From: Firmicutes bacterium UBA3738
GTDB lineage: Bacteria; Bacillota; Clostridia; Peptostreptococcales; Anaerovoracaceae
Reading direction: 5' to 3'
DNA length: 64,000 nucleotides
Assembly: GCA_002372505.1 (NCBI GenBank)
Contig: DFGY01000062.1
Span: 27,696 to 91,695 of the forward strand
The position numbers were made by a program, and so were the translations under genes. The notes under the pieces are model-generated. The model saw only the letters and a list, made by a program, of their open reading frames with translations, had not been told where the DNA came from and did no database searches. Shown in pieces: positions 43,318 through 50,504 of the stretch; position 1 is the first letter of the stretch, and each line of letters begins with the position of its first letter.

Positions 43318-44385
43318 TTACACAAGACCCTTGTTACTGCGTCTTAACATATATATGAATATCGGGCCGCCGATGATGGCAGTGAGTATACCCACGGGAA
43401 GTTCCTCCGGCGCTATGATTATCCTGGCCACCGCATCAACCCAGATAACCAGGATCCCGCCGAGAAGCGCCGCTATGGGCAGCACTTTTCTATGATCCCC
43501 TCCTACAAGAAGCCGGGTGAAGTGCGGCACCATAAGACCTACAAAGCCAATGGTTCCGCTGACTGAAATGGTAACGCCGGCGATGAGAGAAGCCACCAAA
43601 ACCAGTTCCTTTTGCATGCGCCTTACATTTACGCCCAGTGCTCCGGCACTTTCATCTCCCAAAAGCAGAAGATTGAGCCCTCTGTAATTCAGCATCAGCC
43701 ATGTGATGCAAAGTGCAAGAATTATCAGTGGAAGTTTAAGGTATGCCCACTTGGCACCGGCCAGTGATCCGGACATCCAAAACTCCGCATTGTGCAGTCC
43801 CAGTGCATTTGGCGCCCCCAGTTTTATGACGCTGGTTACGCCATCCATTATCATGGAGATAGCCACACCGGAAAGCAGCAGATACGTTACATTTATACGA
43901 CCTCTGACTCTCGATAGAATATAGACAAGTGTGATTGTAATGGCCGCGCCTATGAATGCGCTGATGGCCAGTCTGTATGTTCCAAAGAATGCGAATGCCC
44001 CAAAGAGCATGCACAGAGTTGCAAAGGCCGCAGCTCCTGATGATACGCCCAGAATAAATGGATCCGCCAGATTGTTTCTCACAAGTGCCTGCATGGTAAC
44101 GCCGCAGACAGCGAGAGATGCGCCAACAACCATTCCAAGACAGACTCTTGGCATTCTAAGGGTCCAGACCACATCCTCCGCCACCGGTTCCCAGTCATGA
44201 ACAACACTGTCTGAAAGTCCGGGTATGTGACTGATGAGTATCTTTGCAGTGGTTGCCGGATCCACGGAAACAGGCCCAATGCCCGTTGCCGTTAATATGG
44301 TAATAACACTCAAAATCATCAATAGGATGACCACGAGTTTCATCTTGACTTCACCGAATTCGTTTTTAAAAAAATTACTTTTCAA
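43318..44385 (-). CDS. FecCD-type ABC permease
   Basis: About 355 residues, 9-10 membrane helices. Hallmarks of the BtuC/FecCD family: PRVCLGMVVGASLAVCGVTM, MQALVRNNLADPFILGVSSG, and GFVGLMVPHFTRLLVGGDHR, which forms the contact loop for the ATPase. I prefer a TTG start at 44385 behind AAGGGGGC; an ATG at 44421 and an ATG at 44343 (MKLVVILL) are alternatives. First core gene of the five-gene operon. Confidence 0.9.
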   Translation of the reverse strand: MKSNFFKNEFGEVKMKLVVILLMILSVITILTATGIGPVSVDPATTAKILISHIPGLSDSVVHDWEPVAEDVVWTLRMPRVCLGMVVGASLAVCGVTMQALVRNNLADPFILGVSSGAAAFATLCMLFGAFAFFGTYRLAISAFIGAAITITLVYILSRVRGRINVTYLLLSGVAISMIMDGVTSVIKLGAPNALGLHNAEFWMSGSLAGAKWAYLKLPLIILALCITWLMLNYRGLNLLLLGDESAGALGVNVRRMQKELVLVASLIAGVTISVSGTIGFVGLMVPHFTRLLVGGDHRKVLPIAALLGGILVIWVDAVARIIIAPEELPVGILTAIIGGPIFIYMLRRSNKGLV

Positions 44386-44466
44386 AGTTTGCCCCCTTAT
44401 GCTTATCTCTCTTTGTACCATGCTATTTTACACGGCTCTTCCGGATGAACAAGCCCCCCGGGGGGG

Positions 44467-44730
44467 TTATTGAAAGCAAAAACTCAATAGTTCAGATCTA
44501 ATCTCTTCTTCCGTATCCCTTATTATGTTCAACAGTTCCCCGGCGGAGATTCGCATGGCGCCTCTCATCCATGCATCCTGCTGTACCAGGCGGTCAGAGA
44601 AGACAACATATATTCGTCTATCTTTCTCGGCTTTCGCCATCTGCCCGATTTTCACATCAGCGAGTTCTCCTGCTGCAGTGTATATTGCATCCACGCCGGT
44701 ATAGCTTTCCCTGCTGCCTTCTCCCGGCAC
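44467..44730 (-). CDS. Possible 87-residue protein or gene remnant
   Basis: GTG start at 44730. Residues such as YTGVDAIYTAAGELADVKIG and RRIYVVFSDRLVQQDAWM look protein-like and are free of low-complexity bias. The region upstream in other frames also reads as decayed coding, and there is no good ribosome site. It may be the 3' remnant of a larger gene at the island edge. A run of C then G (about 44454-44466) follows it. Confidence 0.35.
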   Translation of the reverse strand: MPGEGSRESYTGVDAIYTAAGELADVKIGQMAKAEKDRRIYVVFSDRLVQQDAWMRGAMRISAGELLNIIRDTEEEIRSELLSFCFQ

Positions 44731-44870
44731 CTTCTATCCCTTGTGATGTTATTCTAAAATTGCGATGCTTTTGAGCATATCTTCCCTTTGGCATAATCCT
44801 GTCATGAATAGCATCGAAAAATGGTAATAGCGTGATATGAGCCGCCCGAGAAAACAGCATTCATGCAAAA

Positions 44871-44888
44871 AATGAATATATATTCATT
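44871..44888. promoter_or_regulatory. 18-bp perfect palindrome upstream of the iron operon
   Basis: AATGAATATATATTCATT reads the same on both strands. It lies about 140 bp before the 87-residue frame and 480 bp before the permease gene, on the island side of tRNA-Pro. It could be a metal-regulator operator or an excision-factor site. Confidence 0.4.
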
Positions 44889-44985
44889 ACGGATTTCTGG
44901 ATTTTGCCACCTTATTTGCCACCACGGTTAGGGAAAAACAGGGGTAATTAGGGGGTATATTATTGATTTCCGTCAAAAAGAAAAA

Positions 44986-45017
44986 TCCTCGGAATGCTTG
45001 AACTTCCAAGGATTTTT
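44986..45017 (-). terminator. Terminator of tRNA-Pro
   Basis: Minus strand: AATCCTTGGAA pairs with TTCCGAGGATT (one T-G pair), then TTTTTCTTTTT. The same hairpin is copied at 28.33 kb and 36.64 kb together with the tRNA 3' end. Confidence 0.7.
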
Positions 45018-45020
45018 TGC

Positions 45021-45097
45021 TGGTCGGAGAGACAGGATTTGAACCTGCGGCCACCTGACCCCCAGTCAGGTGCGCTACCAAACTGCGCCACTCCCCG
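45021..45097 (-). tRNA. tRNA-Pro (anticodon GGG)
   Basis: 77 nt with encoded CCA. The acceptor arm CGGGGAG pairs with CTCTCCG. The anticodon stem CCTGA/TCAGG encloses CTGGGGG, so the anticodon is GGG (reads CCC). The T-arm contains GGTTCAAATCC. Its 3' 50 bp is the insertion target of the island: four displaced copies lie at 28.36, 31.77, 36.67 and 37.68 kb. Confidence 0.97.
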
Positions 45098-45269
45098 GCA
45101 ATTTTGGTTATTCATGTTTGCTGCGCTGATGCGTAGTCTTTTATTCGCATGTAATAGTTTAATGTATGTTCGCCCTAAAATCAATGTTTTTTTGTCTTTG
45201 TGTTGTAACCTGGTAGTCTATATGGTCAAAAAAGCACAAAAAATGATAATACCGACTGCTTCTGCTTAG
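45098..45269. other. Short spacer between tRNA-Pro and the RNA candidate
   Basis: About 170 bp, AT-rich, with T-runs on the minus strand at about 45225-45245 that could end the upstream RNA. Nothing else is seen. Confidence 0.4.
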
Positions 45270-45608
45270 TTCACCTGCTTCCGTACGCTTCCATCTTCTG
45301 CTACCTTGTACATGTGGGAGTTCTTACTGTCCTGCACCTAATGCTTTGTCGACAATTATTACTTCTTACTTCCCACGACTGCTCCGGCACCTTGAAGTTT
45401 TCACTGTACCAATACCGTTCGTCTTCGCGACGAGGGCGTGACTTTAAACTCTTCAGTCGGCACTATATTTGTGATGTTGAGCTATTCACCTGGTGGCTCC
45501 ACCTCCCTTCATTCCGGAACTCCATCCTCCGGTGAATCTTCTTTTCTCTTTTCTCTATTGCTTCTTCTATATCATCGAGGGCTTGCGCCCTACGTTTAAT
45601 CCTTCCTT
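45270..45608 (-). ncRNA. Candidate structured non-coding RNA, about 340 nt
   Basis: No good reading frame, but many paired segments on the minus strand. GGGC-GCAA-GCCC hairpin (45579-45590). ATTCACC pairs with GGTGAAT (45531-45537 and 45484-45490), enclosing CCGGA/TCCGG and GGTG-GAGC-CACC hairpins. TCGTC-GCGAA-GACGA hairpin (45419-45433). CGACTG (45454-45459) pairs with CAGTCG (45376-45381). GTGGGA (45371-45376) pairs with TCCCAC (45314-45319), directly stacked on the previous helix. A good promoter lies immediately upstream. It is not tRNA, tmRNA, RNase P, SRP or a T-box by the signatures I know. Confidence 0.55.
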
Positions 45609-45613
45609 GTGTG

Positions 45614-45645
45614 ATTATATTAACACACCAATTTGGCTATTGCAA
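45614..45645 (-). promoter_or_regulatory. Promoter of the structured RNA candidate
   Basis: Minus strand TTGCAA, 17-bp spacer, TAATAT (45617-45622); an overlapping TATAAT lies at 45614-45619. Start is predicted near 45608. No open reading frame with a ribosome site follows, which supports an RNA product. Confidence 0.6.
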
Positions 45646-45721
45646 GAATTATCTGAAATTTCTTTATGTTTATTTATGTTCGAATTCTACTGTAGTGGTA
45701 GGTGATATTCTCGCGCAAAAA

Positions 45722-45750
45722 GATGACAGGAGAACCGTCCCCTTGTCATC
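45722..45750 (-). terminator. Type B repeat as terminator of the acyl-CoA ligase gene
   Basis: Minus strand: GATGACAAGGGGACGG and TTCTCCTGTCATC then TTTTTG. The hairpin starts inside the last codons of the ligase gene. Same family as 8347-8375. Confidence 0.65.
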
Positions 45751-47515
45751 TTTTTTGTTTGGCGATTTCTTCTTTTTCCAGGACGGTGTAGGCGACTTTG
45801 CCGACGAGGGTCTGGGGGAGTTCTTTGCGGTATTCGAATTCGTAGGGCATGGCGTAGCGAGCGATGTTCTTGCGGCAGTGTTCTTCGATGTCTTTCTGTA
45901 CTGCGGCTGTGGGCTCGATGCCGTCTTTAAGCACTACGAAGGCTTTGACCTTTTGCATTTTGTATTCGTCGGGGACGCCGATGACTGTGCTCATGAGGAC
46001 GTTTTCGTTGGCGTCGATGACGTTCTCCAGCTGGGATGGGTAAATGGAATAGCCGGAGGATACGATCATTCTCTTCAGGCGCTGCTTGAAGTAGATGAAT
46101 CCTTCCTCGTCCATGACTCCCAAGTCGCCGGTGTGTAGCCAGGTAAGGCCGTCCGGGTGCTTCTGCAGTGTGGAGGCTGTCTCCTCCGGTGCGTCCAGGT
46201 ATCCCTTCATGACGGAAGGGCCGCTGATGCAGATCTCACCTTCCTCGCCGAAGTCCACTTCCACCTTGGTACTGGGCTTGACAATTTTGTAGTATGTGTC
46301 CGGGAATGGAATCCCGATGCTGCCTACTTTATGGTAGTCCTTGGGCGTCAGGCAGCTGGCTGTTACGCATTCCGTAAGGCCGTAGCCTTCTCTGACCTGG
46401 ACGTTGGCGCCGTGAGCGTGAAGGAAGTCGTCGACTTTCTTTTTGAGTTCCACGGACAGAGAGTCGCCGCCGGAGAATACGCCCTTCAGGCAGGAAAGAT
46501 CCAGGCCCTCGACTTTCTTACTACGCAGCAGAGCTTCATATAATGTAGGAACTCCTGCGATATAGTTTGGTTTCACCTGTCCCAGCAGCTTGGCGTAGGT
46601 TTCTACGCTGAACTGAGGCACCAGGTGGCACACACAGCCTGCAATGAGCATGGTGTGAATGCCGACCCCAAGGCCGAAGCCATGGAATACAGGCATAATA
46701 GAAAGCATTTTCTCACCGGCTGTAATGATACGGCTGGCTGCCCCGGTCTGCATTCCCAGAGCGTTAAAGTTTAGGTTTGTAAGAAGGATGCCCTTCATGG
46801 TACCTGTGGTGCCGCCGCTGTAGAGAATTGCGGCAGCCTCGCTGGCGTGCTTTGCCACGTGGTACTCCCCATGGTAAGAGCGACCCATCTCAATAAATTT
46901 TTTATACTTAACAGTCCCTGCCTCATTGGGGACCTTCTTGATTTTACGTCCTTTTGTGAGTTTGAAGCCTAGCTTCAGAGCTCCGGTTATTTCATCGCCT
47001 ATTGACGCTGCGATAATAGTTTCAAGGGCCGGAGCCGCCTCCTTAGCCTTTCTGACCTTGGGATAGAAGGCATCCAGAGTGAGGATGGCCTTGCTCTTGG
47101 AAAGGTTCAGGAAGTACTCAATTTCCTTCTCCGCAGACAGAGGGTGCACCATGTTCGAAATGGCCCCTACCATATTGATTGCGTAGAACATAATGATGGC
47201 CTGGGGAGTATTGGGCATGCAAATGGTCACCTTGTCCCCTTCATTTATGCCGATGGCCTTGAGAGCTCTGGCGCACTCTTCGATGCGGACGATGAACTCT
47301 GCGTAGGTGGCACTGGTGTTCATAAATTCATAGGCCGTGTAATCGGAATAGTTCTCCGCGTTGCGAATGATGAGGTCTACCATAGAGCAGTCAGGATACT
47401 CCAGATGAGCCGGCACCTTTTCGTCGGCGCCGTACCAGGGAGTCCTGACCTCTGTCTGTGGTTGCTCAAGCTTTGTATTGTCTATGTGTGCAATTTTCTT
47501 CTTCTTAGTAGTCAT
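45746..47515 (-). CDS. Acyl-CoA synthetase (AMP-forming ligase)
   Basis: 589 residues of the ANL superfamily. The adenylation P-loop is AAILYSGGTTGTMKGILLTN. The A5-type motif reads REGYGLTECVTAS, and the ATP-ribose Asp lies in LHTGDLG. The hinge region RLKRMIVSSGYSIYPSQLEN is followed by the C-terminal catalytic Lys in ELPQTLVGKVAY. It activates a carboxylic acid as acyl-AMP and passes it to CoA; chain length cannot be told. Its start overlaps the E2-like acyltransferase gene by 11 bp, so the pair may process one acyl group in sequence. It ends in a type B terminator repeat. Confidence 0.88.
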   Translation of the reverse strand: MTTKKKKIAHIDNTKLEQPQTEVRTPWYGADEKVPAHLEYPDCSMVDLIIRNAENYSDYTAYEFMNTSATYAEFIVRIEECARALKAIGINEGDKVTICMPNTPQAIIMFYAINMVGAISNMVHPLSAEKEIEYFLNLSKSKAILTLDAFYPKVRKAKEAAPALETIIAASIGDEITGALKLGFKLTKGRKIKKVPNEAGTVKYKKFIEMGRSYHGEYHVAKHASEAAAILYSGGTTGTMKGILLTNLNFNALGMQTGAASRIITAGEKMLSIMPVFHGFGLGVGIHTMLIAGCVCHLVPQFSVETYAKLLGQVKPNYIAGVPTLYEALLRSKKVEGLDLSCLKGVFSGGDSLSVELKKKVDDFLHAHGANVQVREGYGLTECVTASCLTPKDYHKVGSIGIPFPDTYYKIVKPSTKVEVDFGEEGEICISGPSVMKGYLDAPEETASTLQKHPDGLTWLHTGDLGVMDEEGFIYFKQRLKRMIVSSGYSIYPSQLENVIDANENVLMSTVIGVPDEYKMQKVKAFVVLKDGIEPTAAVQKDIEEHCRKNIARYAMPYEFEYRKELPQTLVGKVAYTVLEKEEIAKQKR

Positions 47516-48380
47516 ATCCCGGATCCTCCTTCACCGGAAGCTCCAGGCATTCCGGATGTTCAATATATTCCTTTAGCAATTTGACGCATCTGGCAAAGTA
47601 AAAGCCGTCAGCGATTCTTTCGTCCAGCGTAATTCCAAAGTTTACGACATCTCTGATTTCAGTCTCGCCGTCCTTGTTCAGCACCGGCGCTTTATGAATC
47701 TCACCGATAGTCACCATAATGGAAGTGGTGCCGTAGTTGTTCAGATGATGATAAGGTGCGTCGCACTTTACGCTGCCCAGGTTGGACAACATAAGGGTGG
47801 CGTAGTTGGAATCGTCCTTGGTAATGGACTCAGGCACCCAGCCGTGAAAGTCCATGATTCTGAAGGCCTGCATGAAGAGCCTCTGGCCGAAGCGTGGCAG
47901 CTTCATGTAGAAGTCAAAGGCGGAATCAATTCCTACAGGCTTGCCGTCTCTGAGATCGCTGGCGTCGCCGATAATGGTCTTGCATGTGTCATTCAAAGTC
48001 TGATTTTCATCTATGGGCATGACCAGGAGCAGCTCCTCGGACTTGTCCTCGAACTTGCGCCTTACCACGAAGGCCATGGTGATTTCGTTTCTGTCGTAAA
48101 TCCTCCGTCCCTGAATGAATCTGTTGAGCAGCGGTCTGTGGTAGATCAGCTTGCCCAGGGCGTGGACAAAAAGATGGAAGGGGGTCATCTTAAACTCAGC
48201 ACCCTCTCCATTGTGTTCTTCTACGTATTTCAACACATTGGTAACATCGAACTGTTCCTGGATATATACCTCTGCGTCGCATCTGTTGGGGAATAGATTA
48301 GTCATTATGGCATGGAGTCCGTCTATGTCACGGACACGCGTACCGTCCTTTCGGTCACCCCACCTTTTCTTCTTCTTCAT
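47505..48380 (-). CDS. E2-like acyltransferase without lipoyl domain
   Basis: About 291 residues from the ATG at 48380 (MKKKKRWGDRK, behind GGAAGGAAAG). It matches the catalytic domain of 2-oxoacid dehydrogenase E2 / chloramphenicol acetyltransferase folds: FKMTPFHLFVHALGKLIY, and LSNLGSVKCDAPYHHL. The active-site motif reads TLDERIADG, where E2 enzymes have HR..DG, so the catalytic His is replaced by Glu. No lipoyl or E1-binding domain is present. It is coupled to an acyl-CoA ligase, so an acyl-CoA-dependent transferase or a scaffold is possible. Confidence 0.8.
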   Translation of the reverse strand: MKKKKRWGDRKDGTRVRDIDGLHAIMTNLFPNRCDAEVYIQEQFDVTNVLKYVEEHNGEGAEFKMTPFHLFVHALGKLIYHRPLLNRFIQGRRIYDRNEITMAFVVRRKFEDKSEELLLVMPIDENQTLNDTCKTIIGDASDLRDGKPVGIDSAFDFYMKLPRFGQRLFMQAFRIMDFHGWVPESITKDDSNYATLMLSNLGSVKCDAPYHHLNNYGTTSIMVTIGEIHKAPVLNKDGETEIRDVVNFGITLDERIADGFYFARCVKLLKEYIEHPECLELPVKEDPGYDY

Positions 48381-48497
48381 TTTGATTGTTCTTTCCTTCC
48401 TAAAAGCTGTCGAAAATCTTTCCAAGATATATTATCAATGAACACAAGGAAATACAAGTGTAGTTTTTTTCCTTTGTACATACTGCCCTCCCCGTGA

Positions 48498-48503
48498 TAT
48501 AAT
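48498..48503 (+). promoter_or_regulatory. -10 box of a predicted leaderless promoter (FHA-SEDS gene)
   Basis: TATAAT with a TTGTAC -35 at an 18-bp spacer, exactly 6 nt before the ATG at 48510. Transcription should start at or next to the start codon. Confidence 0.55.
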
Positions 48504-48509
48504 GTCTGC

Positions 48510-50504
48510 ATGTTAGAATCACTTGATAAATCCGGGCAGGGAATAATGGAGGCGCTGGCCACACTGTTTGACTCATACCCGGCACTGGCTACATACTATA
48601 CGACTGCCGCAAGGTGGATCTTTGTGGGACTGGCTGTTTTTATTCTTGGAAAGACGGCTCTGTCTCTTTTGGCGAGAAGAAATCCATCGGAAATCTGGGC
48701 CTATCTCCGCCTGCCTGATGGCAGCGTAAGGCCTCTCACCCACTGGGAAAACGTTATCGGGCGCGCACGGAGCTCCGATATTGTAATAGATGTAATGACC
48801 GTGTCCAGGAATCACGGCACCTTGAGCCGTGACCAGTACGGCAACTGGCGGTATAACGACCTGGGCTCCAAAGGGGGATCCCTCATTAATGGAAGGTCCG
48901 TGTACCAGTCCACTCCCGTGGAAATGGGCGACACCATTACCCTTGGAGGCGCAGACTGCATTCTCGTACCGCCCAGCCTCAAAGAAAAACAAGAAAACAT
49001 CAAGCAAAGATTAAGGAGCACAAGGGGCGTCCTCCCCTGGTCTCCCATCATTGCCATTACCATATTTCAGATAATGACAGTCATGCAACTCTTCGCATCA
49101 AAAGGCAGCAAGCTGCCCTTTACGGTGCTGCTGTCATTCCTGCTGCTCACCATAGTAATGTGGGCATACTGCATATTCCTACGAATAATGAGTAACCGGG
49201 CCTTTGAAATGGAGGCCATCGCCTTTTTCCTATGTACTCTCAGTCTGGCTGTGGTATCCACATCGGAGCCGGAGTCGACATTTAAGCAGTTCATTGCAAT
49301 AGTAATAGGAATAATTATCTATACCGTCATGATGTTCTTCATAAGGAACCTGGAGAGAGGCGTGAAAATCAGGAACCTGCTCATGATTATCAGCGTGGCT
49401 CTGCTGCTCTTTAACGTGGTCTTCGGGGAAGAGCGAAACGGCGCCACAGCATGGGTCAGCATCGGCGGCTACAACATGCAGCCATCGGAGCTTGTAAAAA
49501 TCGCATTCATATTCATCGGCTCCGCCACCTTGGATGAACTATACGAAAAGCGGAACCTGACTGTATTCATGATATTCTCTATATTCTGCCTGGGATGCCT
49601 GGCTCTCATGAACGACTTCGGTACTGCTCTCATATTCTTCGTAACCTTCCTGATTATTTCATTCCTCAGGAGCGGAGAATTCACAAAGCTCATACTTGTC
49701 CTTGGAGTCTGCGCCGTCGGCGGCCTAATGGCCATACGATTCGTAGGGCACATTGCCAACAGATTCGCCACCTGGGGACATGTGTGGGATTATCCTGATG
49801 CAGGAGGCTTCCAGCAGGTAAGGGCTATGTCAGCCGGCGCCAGCGGCGGCCTGGCGGGAGTAGGCGCGGGAAATGGCTGGTTCAAAAGCATTTTCGCATC
49901 TAACGCCGACCTAGTATTCTGCTACATCCAAGAGGAATGGGGTCTCATCATCGCCATACTGGCGGTGCTGGCAATTATAATTCTCGGACTATACGCGGTA
50001 CGCTCAATTAAATCCGGGCGTTCCACTTTCTATACAATTGCGGCTTGCTCCGCTACGTCACTGCTCATATTCCAGTCCACACTCAACGTACTGGGTACTG
50101 TGGACGTACTTCCCTTTACGGGAGTCACACTGCCCTTCGTATCCAACGGCGGAACCAGTATGATGTCCAGCTGGGGACTGCTGGCCTTCCTTAAGGCGGC
50201 TGACACGAGACAGGGCGCCAGCATAGCCGTAAAAGACGATTCAGAAGATAACGATGAACTCTTCATCGAAGACTATATCGCCATGGCAGACGAAGAGGCC
50301 TCGGAGCAGAGACTGGCTCAGGCCCAAAAGACACAGAGGACTCGCAGTCCTCATGGACAGTCTCAGCCCGGCCCGCAGACCCGCAGCACCAGACCTGCAC
50401 CCAAGCAGCGTCAGCCGGAGCAGGGCAGGCCGAGGAATCCAAACCTGCGTCAGGGCGATGTTGAAATTACTGATTTTTCACAGCTGGAGGACGATGATCT
50501 ATGA
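48510..50504 (+). CDS. FHA-SEDS fusion: RodA/FtsW-type glycosyltransferase
   Basis: 664 residues. One membrane helix near 30-55. An FHA domain at about 70-150 (GRARSSDIVIDVMTVSRNHG, then GSLINGRSVYQ) binds phosphothreonine peptides. A SEDS glycosyltransferase follows (about 170-580, ~10 helices) with NGATAWVSIGGYNMQPSELVK and AGLLAF-type end (FVSNGGTSMMSSWGLLAF). SEDS proteins polymerise lipid II in partnership with a class B PBP, and the next gene is one, overlapping by 4 bp. The C-terminal ~80 residues are a Gln/Arg/Pro-rich cytoplasmic tail. In Actinobacteria the FHA protein is separate. The ATG at 48510 would be leaderless; an ATG at 48546 with GGGCAGGG is the alternative. Confidence 0.9.
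   Translation: MLESLDKSGQGIMEALATLFDSYPALATYYTTAARWIFVGLAVFILGKTALSLLARRNPSEIWAYLRLPDGSVRPLTHWENVIGRARSSDIVIDVMTVSRNHGTLSRDQYGNWRYNDLGSKGGSLINGRSVYQSTPVEMGDTITLGGADCILVPPSLKEKQENIKQRLRSTRGVLPWSPIIAITIFQIMTVMQLFASKGSKLPFTVLLSFLLLTIVMWAYCIFLRIMSNRAFEMEAIAFFLCTLSLAVVSTSEPESTFKQFIAIVIGIIIYTVMMFFIRNLERGVKIRNLLMIISVALLLFNVVFGEERNGATAWVSIGGYNMQPSELVKIAFIFIGSATLDELYEKRNLTVFMIFSIFCLGCLALMNDFGTALIFFVTFLIISFLRSGEFTKLILVLGVCAVGGLMAIRFVGHIANRFATWGHVWDYPDAGGFQQVRAMSAGASGGLAGVGAGNGWFKSIFASNADLVFCYIQEEWGLIIAILAVLAIIILGLYAVRSIKSGRSTFYTIAACSATSLLIFQSTLNVLGTVDVLPFTGVTLPFVSNGGTSMMSSWGLLAFLKAADTRQGASIAVKDDSEDNDELFIEDYIAMADEEASEQRLAQAQKTQRTRSPHGQSQPGPQTRSTRPAPKQRQPEQGRPRNPNLRQGDVEITDFSQLEDDDL

Noticed and set aside
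44887..45184. Minus-strand frames across tRNA-Pro
   Set aside because: They are read through the tRNA gene and its flanks.
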